A stretch of DNA of 64,000 nucleotides. Origin: Leptospiraceae bacterium. Lineage in GTDB: Bacteria; Spirochaetota; Leptospiria; Turneriellales; Turneriellaceae. The stretch covers positions 1 to 64,000 of the forward strand of contig JANWWS010000018.1 in the NCBI GenBank assembly GCA_025055765.1, read 5' to 3'. Numbering within the stretch: the first letter of the stretch is position 1; every line of letters begins with the position of its first letter. This document shows positions 46,065-56,402 of this stretch, piece after piece. Below the pieces are notes generated by a model that saw nothing but the letters and a program-made list of their open reading frames with translations, did no database searches and was not told the origin of the DNA. A program made the translations under genes and the position numbers.

Positions 46065-48548
46065 ATGTCGAAGACAACCCAAAGAGATTTGCCACAGGTA
46101 AGCGCCAAAGAGGTTATTCCCGTTGAAATTGAAGATCAGATGAAGAAGTCTTACCTGGCCTATGCCATGAGTGTCATCATAGGCCGCGCCCTGCCTGATG
46201 TTCGGGATGGTCTGAAACCCGTCCACAGGCGGATCCTCCATGCCATGAACGAAAGGGGATGGCGTCATGACAAACCTTACGTAAAATCAGCCAAAATTGT
46301 GGGGGAGGTAATTGGTAACTATCATCCTCATGGGGATGCAGCTGTTTATGAAACCATGGTACGCATGGCCCAAGACTTTGCTATGCGTGTTCCCCTCATC
46401 GATGGGCAGGGGAACTTTGGCTCCATTGATGGGGACCCTCCTGCAGCATATCGTTACACCGAGGCTAGACTCAGTGAAATGGCTGAGGCTCTTTTAGAAG
46501 ATATCGATAAAGAAACTGTTGATTTTGTTTCGAATTTTGATGATACACGCAAGGAACCAACGGTTTTACCGGCCGCTTTTCCTAATCTCTTAGTTAATGG
46601 CTCAAGTGGCATTGCTGTTGGGATGGCCACCAAAATACCACCGCATAATTTAAATGAAGTAATAGCTGCTTTGGATCTTTTAATTGAAAAGCCGGATGCC
46701 ACTATTAAGGAGTTAATGAAAAAACTACCTGGGCCTGATTTTCCTACGGGCGGTATCATTCTTGGCCGCGAGGGTTTAAAACAAGCCTACACGACAGGCA
46801 AAGGCACAATAAAAATTAGGGCGGTCGCTAATATCGAGGAAATTGGGCGAGGTCGACAGGCAATTGTTGTGACCCAAATCCCCTATGAAGTAAAGAAAAA
46901 CGAACTCATTACTCGAGTAGCAGAGCTTGTCAATGAAAAGAAAATTGAGGGCATAACTGACATTAGAGATGAATCGGATCGCTCAGGTATGCGCATTGTT
47001 TTTGAACTAAAAAAAGAAGCTCAGGCACAGGTTGTCTTAAACCAACTCTACCAGCACACGCAAATGCAGGTTAATTATGGCATTATATTTTTGGCTCTTG
47101 TAGATCAAGAGCCAAAATTACTTAACCTAAAAGAGCTTTTACAACATTATTTAAACCATCGCCGTCAGGTGGTGGTGCGCAGAACACAATACGACTTGCG
47201 CAAGGCACAAGAAAGGGCCCATATCTTGGAGGGCCTCAAAATTGCCCTAGACTTTATAGATGAAGTTATACGCATAATACGCGCCAGCCTTGATACAGAA
47301 AAAGCCCGACATGATCTTATGGAGCGCTTTAAATTAACAGAAATTCAAGCCAATGCTATTTTAGATATGCGCCTACAAAAGCTTACCTCCCTTGAGTCTA
47401 AAAAAATCTTGGAAGAGTTAGCTGAGACCAAAAACCTCATTGTGTCATTAGAGGACCTTCTGTCGAGTGAGGCAAAAATTCTGGGCCAAATTCGCAAAGA
47501 ATTAAATGCTCTAGCAGAAAAGGCTGCCACGAAGCGCCAAACGGAAATATCCGATCAAGATAGCCAGAGCTTTAGCTTTGCTACAGAAGACCTAATTGCC
47601 GATACGGAAGAGGTTATTACTCTTACCGAGGGTGGCTATATCCGTAGGGTAGCCCTTGACACTTTCCGTCGCCAGCATCGAGGGGGAAAGGGAATCCAAG
47701 CCTCAGGAAAAAAAGAGGATGCGATGAGGCATATTCTCTTTTGCCGAAGCCATGACTATGTCATGTTTTTTTCTACAAAGGGGAAGGTATTTTTTATAAA
47801 GGCATATGAAATCCCAGAAGCAACAAAAGATGCAAGGGGGAAATCCATCCGCTCTTTCTTATCGCTAACACAAGAAGAGAATATTACCTGCCTAAGAGCT
47901 ATCCGTGAATTTAAAGAAAACCTCTATCTCTTTTTGCTGACACACAGGGGCATTATCAAGAAACTAAGTCTTCTAGAGGTAGCCCATGCCAAAAAGGGTG
48001 GCCTCATGGCCATGCAATTTAAGGCATCTGAGAAAGATTATCTTGTGGATGTGGCTGTTGTAGAGGGAGAGGAGGAGGTATTTTTAGCTACTCGCTTTGG
48101 ACTTGGTCTACGTACAGGACTTGCCAAAATGCGCGCTCAGGGAAGATCGGCAGGGGGGATTTTAGGTATGAGCCTTGAAGAGAACGACGCTATGATAGGC
48201 TTTGCCGTCATTGGCAAGTCGACCCCCTATTTAATTTGTGTTAGTGAGAATGGCTATGCTAAACGCGTGTCGTTTAGCGAATTTGCGACGAAGGGTAGGG
48301 GAGGTAAGGGAATGCAGTATTTTAAAGTAAGTGAGAAATCCGGTCCTCTAGCCTGTGTACATGCGGTGGGTGAGAAAGAAGAGATTATTGTGACAACAGA
48401 ACAAGGTATGGTTTTGCGAAGTGAAGTAAGCGCTGTTCCTGTGCAAAGCCGTGTGGCTGGTGGTGTTAGATTAGTAGAGCTTTCGCAGAACGACAAGGTA
48501 GTTGACACAACAGTGTTTGTTGCCGATAATAGTAAAAATACGACATGA
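46065..48548 (+). CDS. gyrA: DNA gyrase subunit A
   Basis: 827 residues; breakage-reunion subunit of gyrase. The catalytic tyrosine is in [11 protein letters not shown]; the QRDR reads [11 protein letters not shown], so the places of E. coli Ser83 and Asp87 hold Ala and Glu. The C-terminal beta-pinwheel begins with the GyrA box QHRGGKG (consensus QRRGGKG), which favours GyrA over ParC, and several GxxxR blades follow. gyrB is not in the window. Its TGA overlaps the next start (ATGA). Confidence 0.95.
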   Translation: MSKTTQRDLPQVSAKEVIPVEIEDQMKKSYLAYAMSVIIGRALPDVRDGLKPVHRRILHAMNERGWRHDKPYVKSAKIVGEVIGNYHPHGDAAVYETMVRMAQDFAMRVPLIDGQGNFGSIDGDPPAAYRYTEARLSEMAEALLEDIDKETVDFVSNFDDTRKEPTVLPAAFPNLLVNGSSGIAVGMATKIPPHNLNEVIAALDLLIEKPDATIKELMKKLPGPDFPTGGIILGREGLKQAYTTGKGTIKIRAVANIEEIGRGRQAIVVTQIPYEVKKNELITRVAELVNEKKIEGITDIRDESDRSGMRIVFELKKEAQAQVVLNQLYQHTQMQVNYGIIFLALVDQEPKLLNLKELLQHYLNHRRQVVVRRTQYDLRKAQERAHILEGLKIALDFIDEVIRIIRASLDTEKARHDLMERFKLTEIQANAILDMRLQKLTSLESKKILEELAETKNLIVSLEDLLSSEAKILGQIRKELNALAEKAATKRQTEISDQDSQSFSFATEDLIADTEEVITLTEGGYIRRVALDTFRRQHRGGKGIQASGKKEDAMRHILFCRSHDYVMFFSTKGKVFFIKAYEIPEATKDARGKSIRSFLSLTQEENITCLRAIREFKENLYLFLLTHRGIIKKLSLLEVAHAKKGGLMAMQFKASEKDYLVDVAVVEGEEEVFLATRFGLGLRTGLAKMRAQGRSAGGILGMSLEENDAMIGFAVIGKSTPYLICVSENGYAKRVSFSEFATKGRGGKGMQYFKVSEKSGPLACVHAVGEKEEIIVTTEQGMVLRSEVSAVPVQSRVAGGVRLVELSQNDKVVDTTVFVADNSKNTT

Positions 48549-48877
48549 AAGTTAATTTTGATCAAATTGGGAGCAACCTGCTTTTGTTAATTTTCATGGC
48601 CTTTGTCATAGAAGCAGTGATTTCCGCGATCTTTAGCTTGCGTGTCGTGGAAGAGCTTTTGCGCTCGAATTGGCTGCAGACTGTTCGATCAGCCTTTGTA
48701 ATTTTAGTAGCCTTTGGCCTATGTGGGCGGATAGATGAAATGCGCTTATTTTTAAAAAGTGGTCTCAAAGTACCTGGAGCCATCGATTATGTGGTGACAT
48801 CCCTTTTTTTAGTAAGGTTAACAACCCTTCTCCATGATTTTTTTGCTTATCTAAGAAAGAGATCTCTCGAAAGTTAG
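48545..48877 (+). CDS. Small membrane protein coupled to gyrA
   Basis: 110 residues with three hydrophobic helices (about 11-33, 46-62, 80-98) and a basic tail. No family recognised. The 4-base ATGA overlap with gyrA implies coupled translation. Its TAG lies in a shared 4-base stop (TTAG) with the convergent gene. Confidence 0.65.
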   Translation: MKVNFDQIGSNLLLLIFMAFVIEAVISAIFSLRVVEELLRSNWLQTVRSAFVILVAFGLCGRIDEMRLFLKSGLKVPGAIDYVVTSLFLVRLTTLLHDFFAYLRKRSLES

Positions 48878-49887
48878 ACAGCAAAGGTACCTGCGTCTTG
48901 AGTTGCTTCTTTCGTTTTGCCAGTCCCCAAAAGGGAACTCTCAAAAAAGCGAATAGCCAATTGTCGGATTTTTTTCTCGGTAGCTAGGGACGTCTCGTTT
49001 TGTTCGTCTAAAAAAAGATGCATCTCTTTGTCCCCTTGTAAGAGATGAAAGACAGCAAAACCACCATGAGGAACATTTTCTTTATCGAAGAGGCGAATGG
49101 CCATGGTAGTGGGAATCGCTAAATTCAGAGCATGGACCACTGCATCACTATAAGCTAAGTTTTGTTTTACTAGGTTCTTATATTTCTTAAGATTTTTTGC
49201 TGCTTCATTGATTTCCCGCGCATAATCAGCTTGGGAGAGGTTTTGAGTGAGTTCTAGAAAGGCAAAGGCTGGATTCTCTAGGAAAAGACTTGTCGTGCGC
49301 TGCATAAAGCGGCTCACAAATAAGGCCATGGCGGCCCCAATGCCAATCCCCCAAATGCCAATACGAGAAGTATCGACTTCTTTGCGCAGCCTAATTACCT
49401 CCAGTGCGCGGTAGGCATCAAGTAAAAGCTGCACCATATAGTATTTCTCGACAGCCAACAGATTTTCTCCAAAATAACCTGGGGAGCGTTTGGCAGCTGG
49501 GGATTTTTCATTACTTTCTCCCTTGTATAATTCAAACTCCTTTTGCCCTCTTAAATAGAGAACAAATTGAGCAAGACCCGCTTGAAAAAGGCCTCGGTAA
49601 GCTACGGGGGATTTATTATAGTCAGGAAAGATTACTACTACAGGTGGTTTGCCCATGAATTTGCGAGGGGACCAAAAGAAGCCATGTAAACGAAATTTAC
49701 CAGCACTTTGAAAACTTAAAGAGAAACTATTTTCACTAAGAAATTTCTTTGAAGCTTTTCTTTCGAGAGATACTTCCTGAGGTATACGGCGTAATTCTTC
49801 TAAACGTTTTTGCCAAAATAACTCATAATCTCCGGGTATCTGGCTTAAGTCTGGTATGGCGGCAAAACATTCATCAAACAATGACAT
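48874..49887 (-). CDS. Acetyl-xylan-esterase-like alpha/beta hydrolase lacking its nucleophile
   Basis: 337 residues from the ATG at 49887, preceded by GAGGGTGG. It has the AXE1-family outline: FDECFAAIPDLSQIPGDYELFW at the N-terminus, the FSFQSAGKFRLHGFFWSP and PPVVVIFPDY strands, and VDTSRIGIWGIGIGAAMALF where family members have RIGVxGxSQGG. The serine place of G-x-S-x-G is glycine, so classical esterase activity is unlikely. A binding or scaffold role is possible. Confidence 0.65.
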   Translation of the reverse strand: MSLFDECFAAIPDLSQIPGDYELFWQKRLEELRRIPQEVSLERKASKKFLSENSFSLSFQSAGKFRLHGFFWSPRKFMGKPPVVVIFPDYNKSPVAYRGLFQAGLAQFVLYLRGQKEFELYKGESNEKSPAAKRSPGYFGENLLAVEKYYMVQLLLDAYRALEVIRLRKEVDTSRIGIWGIGIGAAMALFVSRFMQRTTSLFLENPAFAFLELTQNLSQADYAREINEAAKNLKKYKNLVKQNLAYSDAVVHALNLAIPTTMAIRLFDKENVPHGGFAVFHLLQGDKEMHLFLDEQNETSLATEKKIRQLAIRFFESSLLGTGKTKEATQDAGTFAV

Positions 49888-49988
49888 AAAGCCACCCTCT
49901 TTCAAATGACCTATCTGTAAAGTTTTGGCAGCTGCTTTGGCTATCTTCGGCCATTGTCATGAGCTAAATTAGTATTTTTCGGCAAAAC

Positions 49989-52745
49989 CTAAACGGTCAT
50001 TGTTTTTTCCTTTTTTATTTCTACACTTAAAATACGGGAGACACCTGGCTCTTCCATGGTTACACCAAAAATAGCATCAGCATGGGCCATGGTTTTCTTA
50101 TGGTGGGTGATAAGTAAAAACTGGGTTTTTCCGCGAAATTCATCCAGGAGCTCTAAGAAGCGGGATACATTGTGGTCATCTAGAGGGGCGTCAATTTCAT
50201 CTAAAACACATAAGGGAGAAGAGCGCACCATATAAATGGCAAACATGAGAGCAATGGCCGTAAGGGCTTTTTCGCCACCCGAAAGAAGCCGCAGAGATTT
50301 AGGACGCTTTCCCGGAGGCTGAGCCTGAATTTCAATACCACTATAAAGGGGCCGATCTTTTTCCGTTAGAGTAAGACTCACATCTCCCCCATAAAATAGC
50401 CTGCGAAAGACATAGCGAAAATTTTCTTCTACTTGATAAAAGCAATTTAAAAAGAGTTCTTCTGACTTCTTGTCAATATCACGGAGAATTTGCAAAAGGT
50501 CTTCTTTTGCTTTTCGGATATCTCTTAATTGGTTTTCATGGTGATCATAAAGTTCTCGGATGGCCTTGAGCTCTTCTAAGGCTAACGGGTTTATGGGACC
50601 AAGCGCTTCTAATTCTCTGCGAATTTCAACTAACTTTTCCTTTTCGGAAGCTAAAGATATGCGTGCCTGCCCAAGTTTTTCTCGCAGTTCTTCGCTCGTC
50701 AAATTGTAATCGTTATAGATGTCTTGGAGCATCACCTCCCTGCTTCCCAAGAGTGTTCCTATTTGAACCTCAAGTTCATTAATTTCTCCAGCAATATATG
50801 TACTTTTTTCATTTTCTGCGCGGATGGCCTCGTTTAGCTCGGCCTTTTTCTCTGCCGATTTGCTTAGGTTTTTTTCTAACTCATCCATGCGCGCAAGCTC
50901 ATTTTCAATCTCACCCTTTAGCTTTGTGATTTCACTTTGTGTATTTTTGTAGTCTTGGTCAAGCTGTTGTAGGAGTTTTTCATGGTTTTGAAATTGCTCT
51001 TTGAGGTAACGATAGCCCATCTCTTCATGTTCGATTTGCGTTTTTAAATCCTTTTCTCTTTCTGCCGAGCCTAAGTGCTGGGCTTCAAAAGCTTTTAGAT
51101 TTCCTCGAACCACCTCCTCTTCTCTTCGATTTTTCTCCCAATCCTGCTTTAAAGATGCTAGTTTTTGTTGTTCGCTAATTTCATATGCTTCAAGTTCTGC
51201 TATTTCTTTTTCTATATCGTGGATGTCTTGACTTAGGCTTTCTTTTTGAGCAAAAATTCCTTCTTTATCAAAGAGAAGATGGCGCAGACTTTCGGGTAGA
51301 TAATTGAGACTTTCTATCTCCTGTTGAATATCCTGAAGCGGATACTCTTGTAATGTTTTCTCTAGCATTTCATGCATTTTTTCTGTTTCTTTTTCCAAAA
51401 GGCAGGCTCTTAAGCCCCTAGCGAGGCTTTCTAATTTGTGCACTATCTTATTTTTTTTGTTTTGAAATTCCATTTCTTTTTGCAGCCACTGGCTCTTTTC
51501 TCGGTGTAGCGAAAGAAGTAACTCTTGTATAACAAAAGTGATTTCTTCGCTTTTTGCTTTTAATTTTTCTCTACGTTGCCGTAATTTTTGTCTTATTGTT
51601 TGGATTTCTTTTTCACTATTATGAATTTTTTCTTGCAGGTCTTTTTCTTTTTGGCTTAGGTCATGAAGCGATTTTGTATGATCTTCAATGCTAATTTGAA
51701 GCTCCAAGGTAAGTTGGCTTTGTTTTAGGTATGCTTTTTTGAGATCTTCGAGATGGTGCTCTATACGCAACAAGTGGGAACGTAGTGCTTGCATCTCATT
51801 TTGCTTCTCTTTTTTTTCGAGAGTTATTTTCTCAAGGCGACGCTCGAGCTGAAAGATCCGCTCGCGGTTCACTTGATTTTGTAAATCTTTTGTGTGAAGT
51901 TGTTTTATCCTAGCCGAGTCTTCTTGTTCTATTTGCCCAATTTTTTGCTGATAAAGTAGAATTTTTTGGCGTATTTTCTCTACTTCGGCTTGCTTTCTTT
52001 CTAACTTTTTTTGTTTTTCTTCTAATTTTTCATCGATTTCTCTTAAAGTAAAGTAGCGAATTCTTAAATCATGTTCGCGCAATTTTTCCCTTAAACTATT
52101 ATATTTTCTTGTTTTTTCTGCCTGGGATTCCTTAATCTTTAATTCTCTTTCTAATTCATGGAGAATATCTTGAAGGCGAGTAATGTTAAATTGAGTACTT
52201 TCTAAATTCTTTTCTGCTTCTTCTTTTTGTGCTTTATAGCGAGATATGCCAGCTGCTTCTTCAAAAATATATCGTCGGTCTTCTGGTTTACTTGATAAGA
52301 TCATGTCCATCCGCCCTTGTTCCATAAAGGAGTAAGCTGATTTACCAAGACCTGTATCGAGCAAGAGATGCTCAATATCCTTACGGCTTACCCTTTTGTC
52401 ATTTATAAAGTAATGGCTTTGCCCATCTCGGTAAAGTCGACGTCCAATTTTTACAATATCATGTTCTAAATTTAGGAACTTTTTTTTATTGTTAATGGTA
52501 ATAATTACTTCCGCAAAGTTTGCTGCTTTCTTAGTCTCTGTCCCAGAAAATATGACATCTTCCATTTTTTCGCCCCGCATCGAGCGCACAGATTTTTCAC
52601 CAAGGACCCATTTAATGGCATCGAGGATGTTACTTTTCCCGCACCCATTAGGTCCTACAATAGCTGTTAACTCGTGCATGAGTTTAATTTTGGTTCGATT
52701 TGCAAATGACTTAAAGCCAAAAATCTCAATTTCCTCTATTACCAT
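49989..52745 (-). CDS. smc: Chromosome segregation protein SMC (short form)
   Basis: 918 residues with Walker A GPNGCGKSN (31-39), the ABC signature LLSGGEKALTAIALMFAIY and Walker B VLDEIDAPLDDHN near the end. Between them lie two long coiled coils (about 165-475 and 500-750). Typical SMCs have about 1180 residues and a globular hinge with conserved glycines; I see only a short break near 475-500. It should organise and condense the chromosome. It diverges from the Maf-type gene by 20 bases. Confidence 0.93.
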   Translation of the reverse strand: MVIEEIEIFGFKSFANRTKIKLMHELTAIVGPNGCGKSNILDAIKWVLGEKSVRSMRGEKMEDVIFSGTETKKAANFAEVIITINNKKKFLNLEHDIVKIGRRLYRDGQSHYFINDKRVSRKDIEHLLLDTGLGKSAYSFMEQGRMDMILSSKPEDRRYIFEEAAGISRYKAQKEEAEKNLESTQFNITRLQDILHELERELKIKESQAEKTRKYNSLREKLREHDLRIRYFTLREIDEKLEEKQKKLERKQAEVEKIRQKILLYQQKIGQIEQEDSARIKQLHTKDLQNQVNRERIFQLERRLEKITLEKKEKQNEMQALRSHLLRIEHHLEDLKKAYLKQSQLTLELQISIEDHTKSLHDLSQKEKDLQEKIHNSEKEIQTIRQKLRQRREKLKAKSEEITFVIQELLLSLHREKSQWLQKEMEFQNKKNKIVHKLESLARGLRACLLEKETEKMHEMLEKTLQEYPLQDIQQEIESLNYLPESLRHLLFDKEGIFAQKESLSQDIHDIEKEIAELEAYEISEQQKLASLKQDWEKNRREEEVVRGNLKAFEAQHLGSAEREKDLKTQIEHEEMGYRYLKEQFQNHEKLLQQLDQDYKNTQSEITKLKGEIENELARMDELEKNLSKSAEKKAELNEAIRAENEKSTYIAGEINELEVQIGTLLGSREVMLQDIYNDYNLTSEELREKLGQARISLASEKEKLVEIRRELEALGPINPLALEELKAIRELYDHHENQLRDIRKAKEDLLQILRDIDKKSEELFLNCFYQVEENFRYVFRRLFYGGDVSLTLTEKDRPLYSGIEIQAQPPGKRPKSLRLLSGGEKALTAIALMFAIYMVRSSPLCVLDEIDAPLDDHNVSRFLELLDEFRGKTQFLLITHHKKTMAHADAIFGVTMEEPGVSRILSVEIKKEKTMTV

Positions 52746-52765
52746 GATTTTGCTTTGCTCGTCAG

Positions 52766-54469
52766 ATGATTATTTCTTATTTGCCTTCCATGCCGGCCGG
52801 CACTATCCAGGGAAACCTGGGACATTATTACTGGCAGGAAAGCGAAGGTCATATTCACATTTGGTTTTGGGATGAAAACACGAAAAAGCGGCCTCTTGTA
52901 AGCGAGCGCGACCCAGATAGGGAAGCCCTGCGTATTCTGGGGACCTTTTCGCTTAAAAAGGGAATCGTGGCTATAGTATTAGGAGCAGCATCTCTTGCTT
53001 TAATAAGGCAACTAAAAAAGCAAAAGGAGCATTATGGTGGTGACATCCTTTTGGTAGAAAAAGATGAGCTTTTTTTGCACCAATGGGAGAGACTTTTTCC
53101 AGATATCTTTGCAGATCTTGTTGTTTACACAGGTCATAACCCAGAAGAATTAGAGCGCTTTATTGAAAACCTATCTATGGAACAACTCATGGGTTACCGA
53201 ATCATCTCCGTACCAGGAAGTGTAGCTATAGATAGCTTCTTTTACCGCAATACCGAAAAAAAAATCAAAGAATTATTTGCTGCACGACTTTCTGATCTTT
53301 TTACCCGCCTTGAATTTGAAGAGCGCTGGATATGGAATATCTTGTACAACATTCCCCATATGGCAAGGGCCAAAGCGGTGCGCTCTCTTTTTCAAACCAT
53401 GGCAGGGAAAGATGCCCTTCTTGTTGCCACTGGTCCCAGCCTACGCTACTCGCTCAATTGGCTTGCTAAAATGCAAACACGCGTTTTTTTAGCATGTGCG
53501 GATTCCGCATATCGTGTTCTTCACTGCGCAGGCATAACACCTCACCTCGTATACACCCTCGATGCGCAAAGTTACACACTTCGCCACTTTCTGGGTCTGC
53601 CACGTGGCAAGATGGGTCAATTCCCCATCCTTGTAGCAGATATTGTGGCAAACCCCCAGGTTCTACGTCGCTGGGAGGGGGAACTATTTCTTTCCACCAC
53701 GGTACATTTTTCCGAAACCAAGAGGTCCACAACCCCCGGCTATGAGATTGTAGAAGAGTACTTCTTAAAGGACTCTCACTTAGGTGATATTCAATCAGGG
53801 GGTTCTGTGGCTACGAGTTTATTTGACCTTCTTCGCCAAATGAATTTTGCCCGCATCATTTTAGTAGGTCAGGATTTGGCTTACACCTATAGACAAATCC
53901 ATACTATAGGCACTCATCACAGCCGTGAGTGGCTTTCGGGTCGAGTGAATCGCTTTTGGCCATTAGAGAACATTGAAGAAGCTATTTTGCACCGCCGCCA
54001 CACGTGGTCTGAAGTTTCGTTAGAGGGTCGAAAAATCCCAGCAGACTATGTGCTCTCACTTTACCGAAAATGGTTTGCTGAAGCAGCAAAGAGCATACCA
54101 CAGAAGGTTATTCAAGCAAGTTTCGATGGCCTTTCTATAGAGCATAGCTGGCGCATAAAGGCCACAGACTCTTTTATTGCAGGCGAGGACAATTTTGCCC
54201 CTGAGAGGATTATGCTTTATATAAAAAAATGCCCACCTATTTTGGCAAGAGAGAGTTTTTATGAGAAATGGGTTTATTTCTTAAGAGAGTTAGATCATAA
54301 ACTAAAGGATGCCTTAATGAACTATGCGGGTCGCCGTTACGAGATATTAGCCCAAAGAGTCCAAGAAAACAGCAAAAAAGATCTTTTGTTAAAGAAAAAA
54401 ATAGCGCGCGAGCAATGGTTCTTGAAGCTTATTGAGCGATACCGCCATTTATATGAGCGTCATATTTAA
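52766..54469 (+). CDS. DUF115/Maf-type motility-associated glycosyltransferase-like protein
   Basis: 567 residues. The central domain (about 195-400) matches the DUF115/MptE-like family: ALLVATGPSLRYSLNWL, FLACADSAYRVLHCAGITPHLVYTLD, and GGSVATSLFDLLRQMNFARIILVGQDLAYT in consecutive pieces. Members with this layout (Maf) transfer nonulosonic acids to flagellins in several bacteria and are common in flagellated spirochaetes. The C-terminus is helical. The start may be 52766 or 52790. Confidence 0.78.
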   Translation: MIISYLPSMPAGTIQGNLGHYYWQESEGHIHIWFWDENTKKRPLVSERDPDREALRILGTFSLKKGIVAIVLGAASLALIRQLKKQKEHYGGDILLVEKDELFLHQWERLFPDIFADLVVYTGHNPEELERFIENLSMEQLMGYRIISVPGSVAIDSFFYRNTEKKIKELFAARLSDLFTRLEFEERWIWNILYNIPHMARAKAVRSLFQTMAGKDALLVATGPSLRYSLNWLAKMQTRVFLACADSAYRVLHCAGITPHLVYTLDAQSYTLRHFLGLPRGKMGQFPILVADIVANPQVLRRWEGELFLSTTVHFSETKRSTTPGYEIVEEYFLKDSHLGDIQSGGSVATSLFDLLRQMNFARIILVGQDLAYTYRQIHTIGTHHSREWLSGRVNRFWPLENIEEAILHRRHTWSEVSLEGRKIPADYVLSLYRKWFAEAAKSIPQKVIQASFDGLSIEHSWRIKATDSFIAGEDNFAPERIMLYIKKCPPILARESFYEKWVYFLRELDHKLKDALMNYAGRRYEILAQRVQENSKKDLLLKKKIAREQWFLKLIERYRHLYERHI

Positions 54470-54882
54470 GTGTGTTTGCGTCCGTAAAAAATAGCTTGTT
54501 CTTGCTCAATATAGTAGCTTGAACCCTCATGGTAGTATGGCCGGCCTTTTTCTGGCATTGGTTTTCTTATATCAATATCAAAGATTTCTCCTGTGTCTAT
54601 ATCAATGAGATGGTTATGCGGCTCTGTGTTGCTATCATAAATAGTAAGGGATGGGTTGATGTGCAAAGTTCGTAGCAACCCAACTCTTACAAACAAATGA
54701 AGATTGTTGTATACACTGGCACGAGAGATTTTGTATCCCTGCATTTGGAGCTGGCGGTAAAGCTCTTCTGCTGTGAAGTGTTGATGTTTGGCGAGTAAGA
54801 TTTTTGCTAATATAAGCCGCGCTCGTGTGGGTATTATCTCATGAGAGCGCAACTTTTGCGCCAACTCCTCTTCCCCGCCCAT
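54466..54882 (-). CDS. Fur-superfamily regulator, Irr-like, without zinc cysteines
   Basis: 138 residues from the ATG at 54882. The winged helix (TRARLILAKILL, HFTAEELYRQLQ, SRASVYNNLHLFVRVGLL) is Fur-like. The segment IYDSNTEPHNHLIDIDTGEIFDID holds the HxH metal/heme region but has no CxxC pair, and the protein contains no cysteine. That resembles Irr of alphaproteobacteria more than Fur or PerR. It is the last gene of the leftward operon, 9 bases after tsaD. Signal unknown; iron or peroxide is likely. Confidence 0.82.
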   Translation of the reverse strand: MGGEEELAQKLRSHEIIPTRARLILAKILLAKHQHFTAEELYRQLQMQGYKISRASVYNNLHLFVRVGLLRTLHINPSLTIYDSNTEPHNHLIDIDTGEIFDIDIRKPMPEKGRPYYHEGSSYYIEQEQAIFYGRKHT

Positions 54883-54891
54883 AAGCAAAAT

Positions 54892-55965
54892 TTATGCAGA
54901 GCTTACCTCTTTGGCAACATAAATTCCTTCAGGCTCGCTCAAACCACTGTCTGGGAATACCCGTGAAGAAGAGGGCTTCAGCCCTCTTTGATAGTAGAGA
55001 TATCCTAGGGCAGCTACCATAGCCGCGTTGTCGGTGCAAAAAGCTGGCGGCGGCACAATAAGCTCTATTTTTTTTAATTTACAAAGTTTTTGCAGATGAT
55101 AACGTAAGTAGCTATTAGCAGCAACCCCACCTGCAAAGACCAGTGTACCTAGTGGATAAATTTGGGTATAATAATCCACCACACGCAAAACATGCTCTGT
55201 TACTCTTTGTAGAAAAAAATACGCAAGAGCTTCTATATCAGGATTTGGGTTTTTTTGTAGGTAGTAGTAGAGAGAGGTTTTAAGTCCGCTAAAAGAAAAG
55301 ATAGGTTTTTTCTTTGATTTTACAAGAATTTCACTGAGAGGATTTTGCCTACAAAGATGCTCTTCTTCTCCCATAGCCGTTTTGTTCTTTTCCATAAAAG
55401 AAAGAGCTTTTTTTTCCATCTGGGGACCACCGGGATAAGGCAGGCCAAGTAAACTTGCTGCCTTATCTAACGCCTCGCCACAGGCATCATCTTGGGTATC
55501 AGCGATGACACTAAGCTGACCTAAATCTTTAACATAGTAGAGAGCCGTGTTTCCCCCGGAAAGTAAGAGTCCTAAAAATGGATAGGAAGGCTTCTGCCCA
55601 GAAAGAAGAGGAGCGTAAAGATGAGCCTCGAGATGATTTATCGTAATGATATCAATGCCCAAGTACCAGGAAAGGGCAAGAGCCGTATTATAGCCCACAA
55701 GAAGAGAGCCTGTTAAACCCGGTCTGTGAGTTACCGCTACATAAGATATCTTTTGTGCTTCTTTTTGGGAAAAAGCATCTTGCAGCAGATAAGGGAGTTT
55801 CTCTAAGTGTGCTCTTGATGCTTTTTCGGGAATAACCCCCCCATATGGTTCATGGATGGCAACTTGCCGGAAGATGGGGTTTGCTAAGAGGCGCATCCCA
55901 TTTGCGACTAAAGCCACCGCTGTTTCGTCGCATGAGGTTTCAATTCCCAGTCCAATGATTTCCAT
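54892..55965 (-). CDS. tsaD: tRNA N6-adenosine threonylcarbamoyltransferase
   Basis: 357 residues. Transfers the threonylcarbamoyl group to A37 of ANN-decoding tRNAs. Signatures: GIETSCDETAVA, GGVIPEKASRAHLE, HRPGLTGSLLVGYNTA, the metal-binding NHLEAHLYA, FLGLLLSGGNTALYYV, FSGLKTS and FAGGVAANSYLR. It overlaps the upstream lipoprotein gene by one base. Confidence 0.96.
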   Translation of the reverse strand: MEIIGLGIETSCDETAVALVANGMRLLANPIFRQVAIHEPYGGVIPEKASRAHLEKLPYLLQDAFSQKEAQKISYVAVTHRPGLTGSLLVGYNTALALSWYLGIDIITINHLEAHLYAPLLSGQKPSYPFLGLLLSGGNTALYYVKDLGQLSVIADTQDDACGEALDKAASLLGLPYPGGPQMEKKALSFMEKNKTAMGEEEHLCRQNPLSEILVKSKKKPIFSFSGLKTSLYYYLQKNPNPDIEALAYFFLQRVTEHVLRVVDYYTQIYPLGTLVFAGGVAANSYLRYHLQKLCKLKKIELIVPPPAFCTDNAAMVAALGYLYYQRGLKPSSSRVFPDSGLSEPEGIYVAKEVSSA

Positions 55966-56402
55966 TAGGATTGCTCTTCTTGAAGTTTTTTCTTTAAATT
56001 TTCCGCTTGGATTTTAAATAGGATTTCACAGGCATCATTTTCATCACATCTTTGGCGCACAATTTGCCCTCCCTTGAGGTAGTAGAGGAACTTTTCGCTA
56101 ATCCTTCTCTTTTTGGCTTCCTCAGGGTGAATAATAATGCGTTTTTTGTTTTCTAATATAAGTTCTGAGGCACTAGCTTGAGCACACAGCAACGCATTTT
56201 CTTGCGAAAGAGTGCGACGCTTAACTGTGCCCCCTTTTTGGCCAGTTTGTCCCAAACTACGCAGTTGGTAGCTGTGGTCATCAAGCCAGCCAGGGTCTGC
56301 ACTGACCACGCAGGCTTCCTCTGGTATATCCTCGGGGGTGGTGCGACAGTAAACCAAGTAAAAGAGGGCCAAACAAGACAACCCAAGCTTAAGAATTTGC
56401 AT
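55965..56402 (-). CDS. Small lipoprotein, unknown (paralogue of 57237-57605)
   Basis: 145 residues with a leader ending LVYC (Cys19), a loose spirochaete-type lipobox. The rest is polar with cysteine pairs (C119/C124). The C-terminal part (FLYYLKGG, ACEILFKIQAENLKKKLQE) resembles the end of the lipoprotein at 57237-57605, so the two look like diverged copies on both sides of kdsA. Overlaps kdsA by 14 bases. Confidence 0.65.
   Translation of the reverse strand: MQILKLGLSCLALFYLVYCRTTPEDIPEEACVVSADPGWLDDHSYQLRSLGQTGQKGGTVKRRTLSQENALLCAQASASELILENKKRIIIHPEEAKKRRISEKFLYYLKGGQIVRQRCDENDACEILFKIQAENLKKKLQEEQS

Noticed and set aside
46065-48548. ParC instead of GyrA
   Set aside because: A recognisable GyrA box (QHRGGKG) and full pinwheel favour GyrA.
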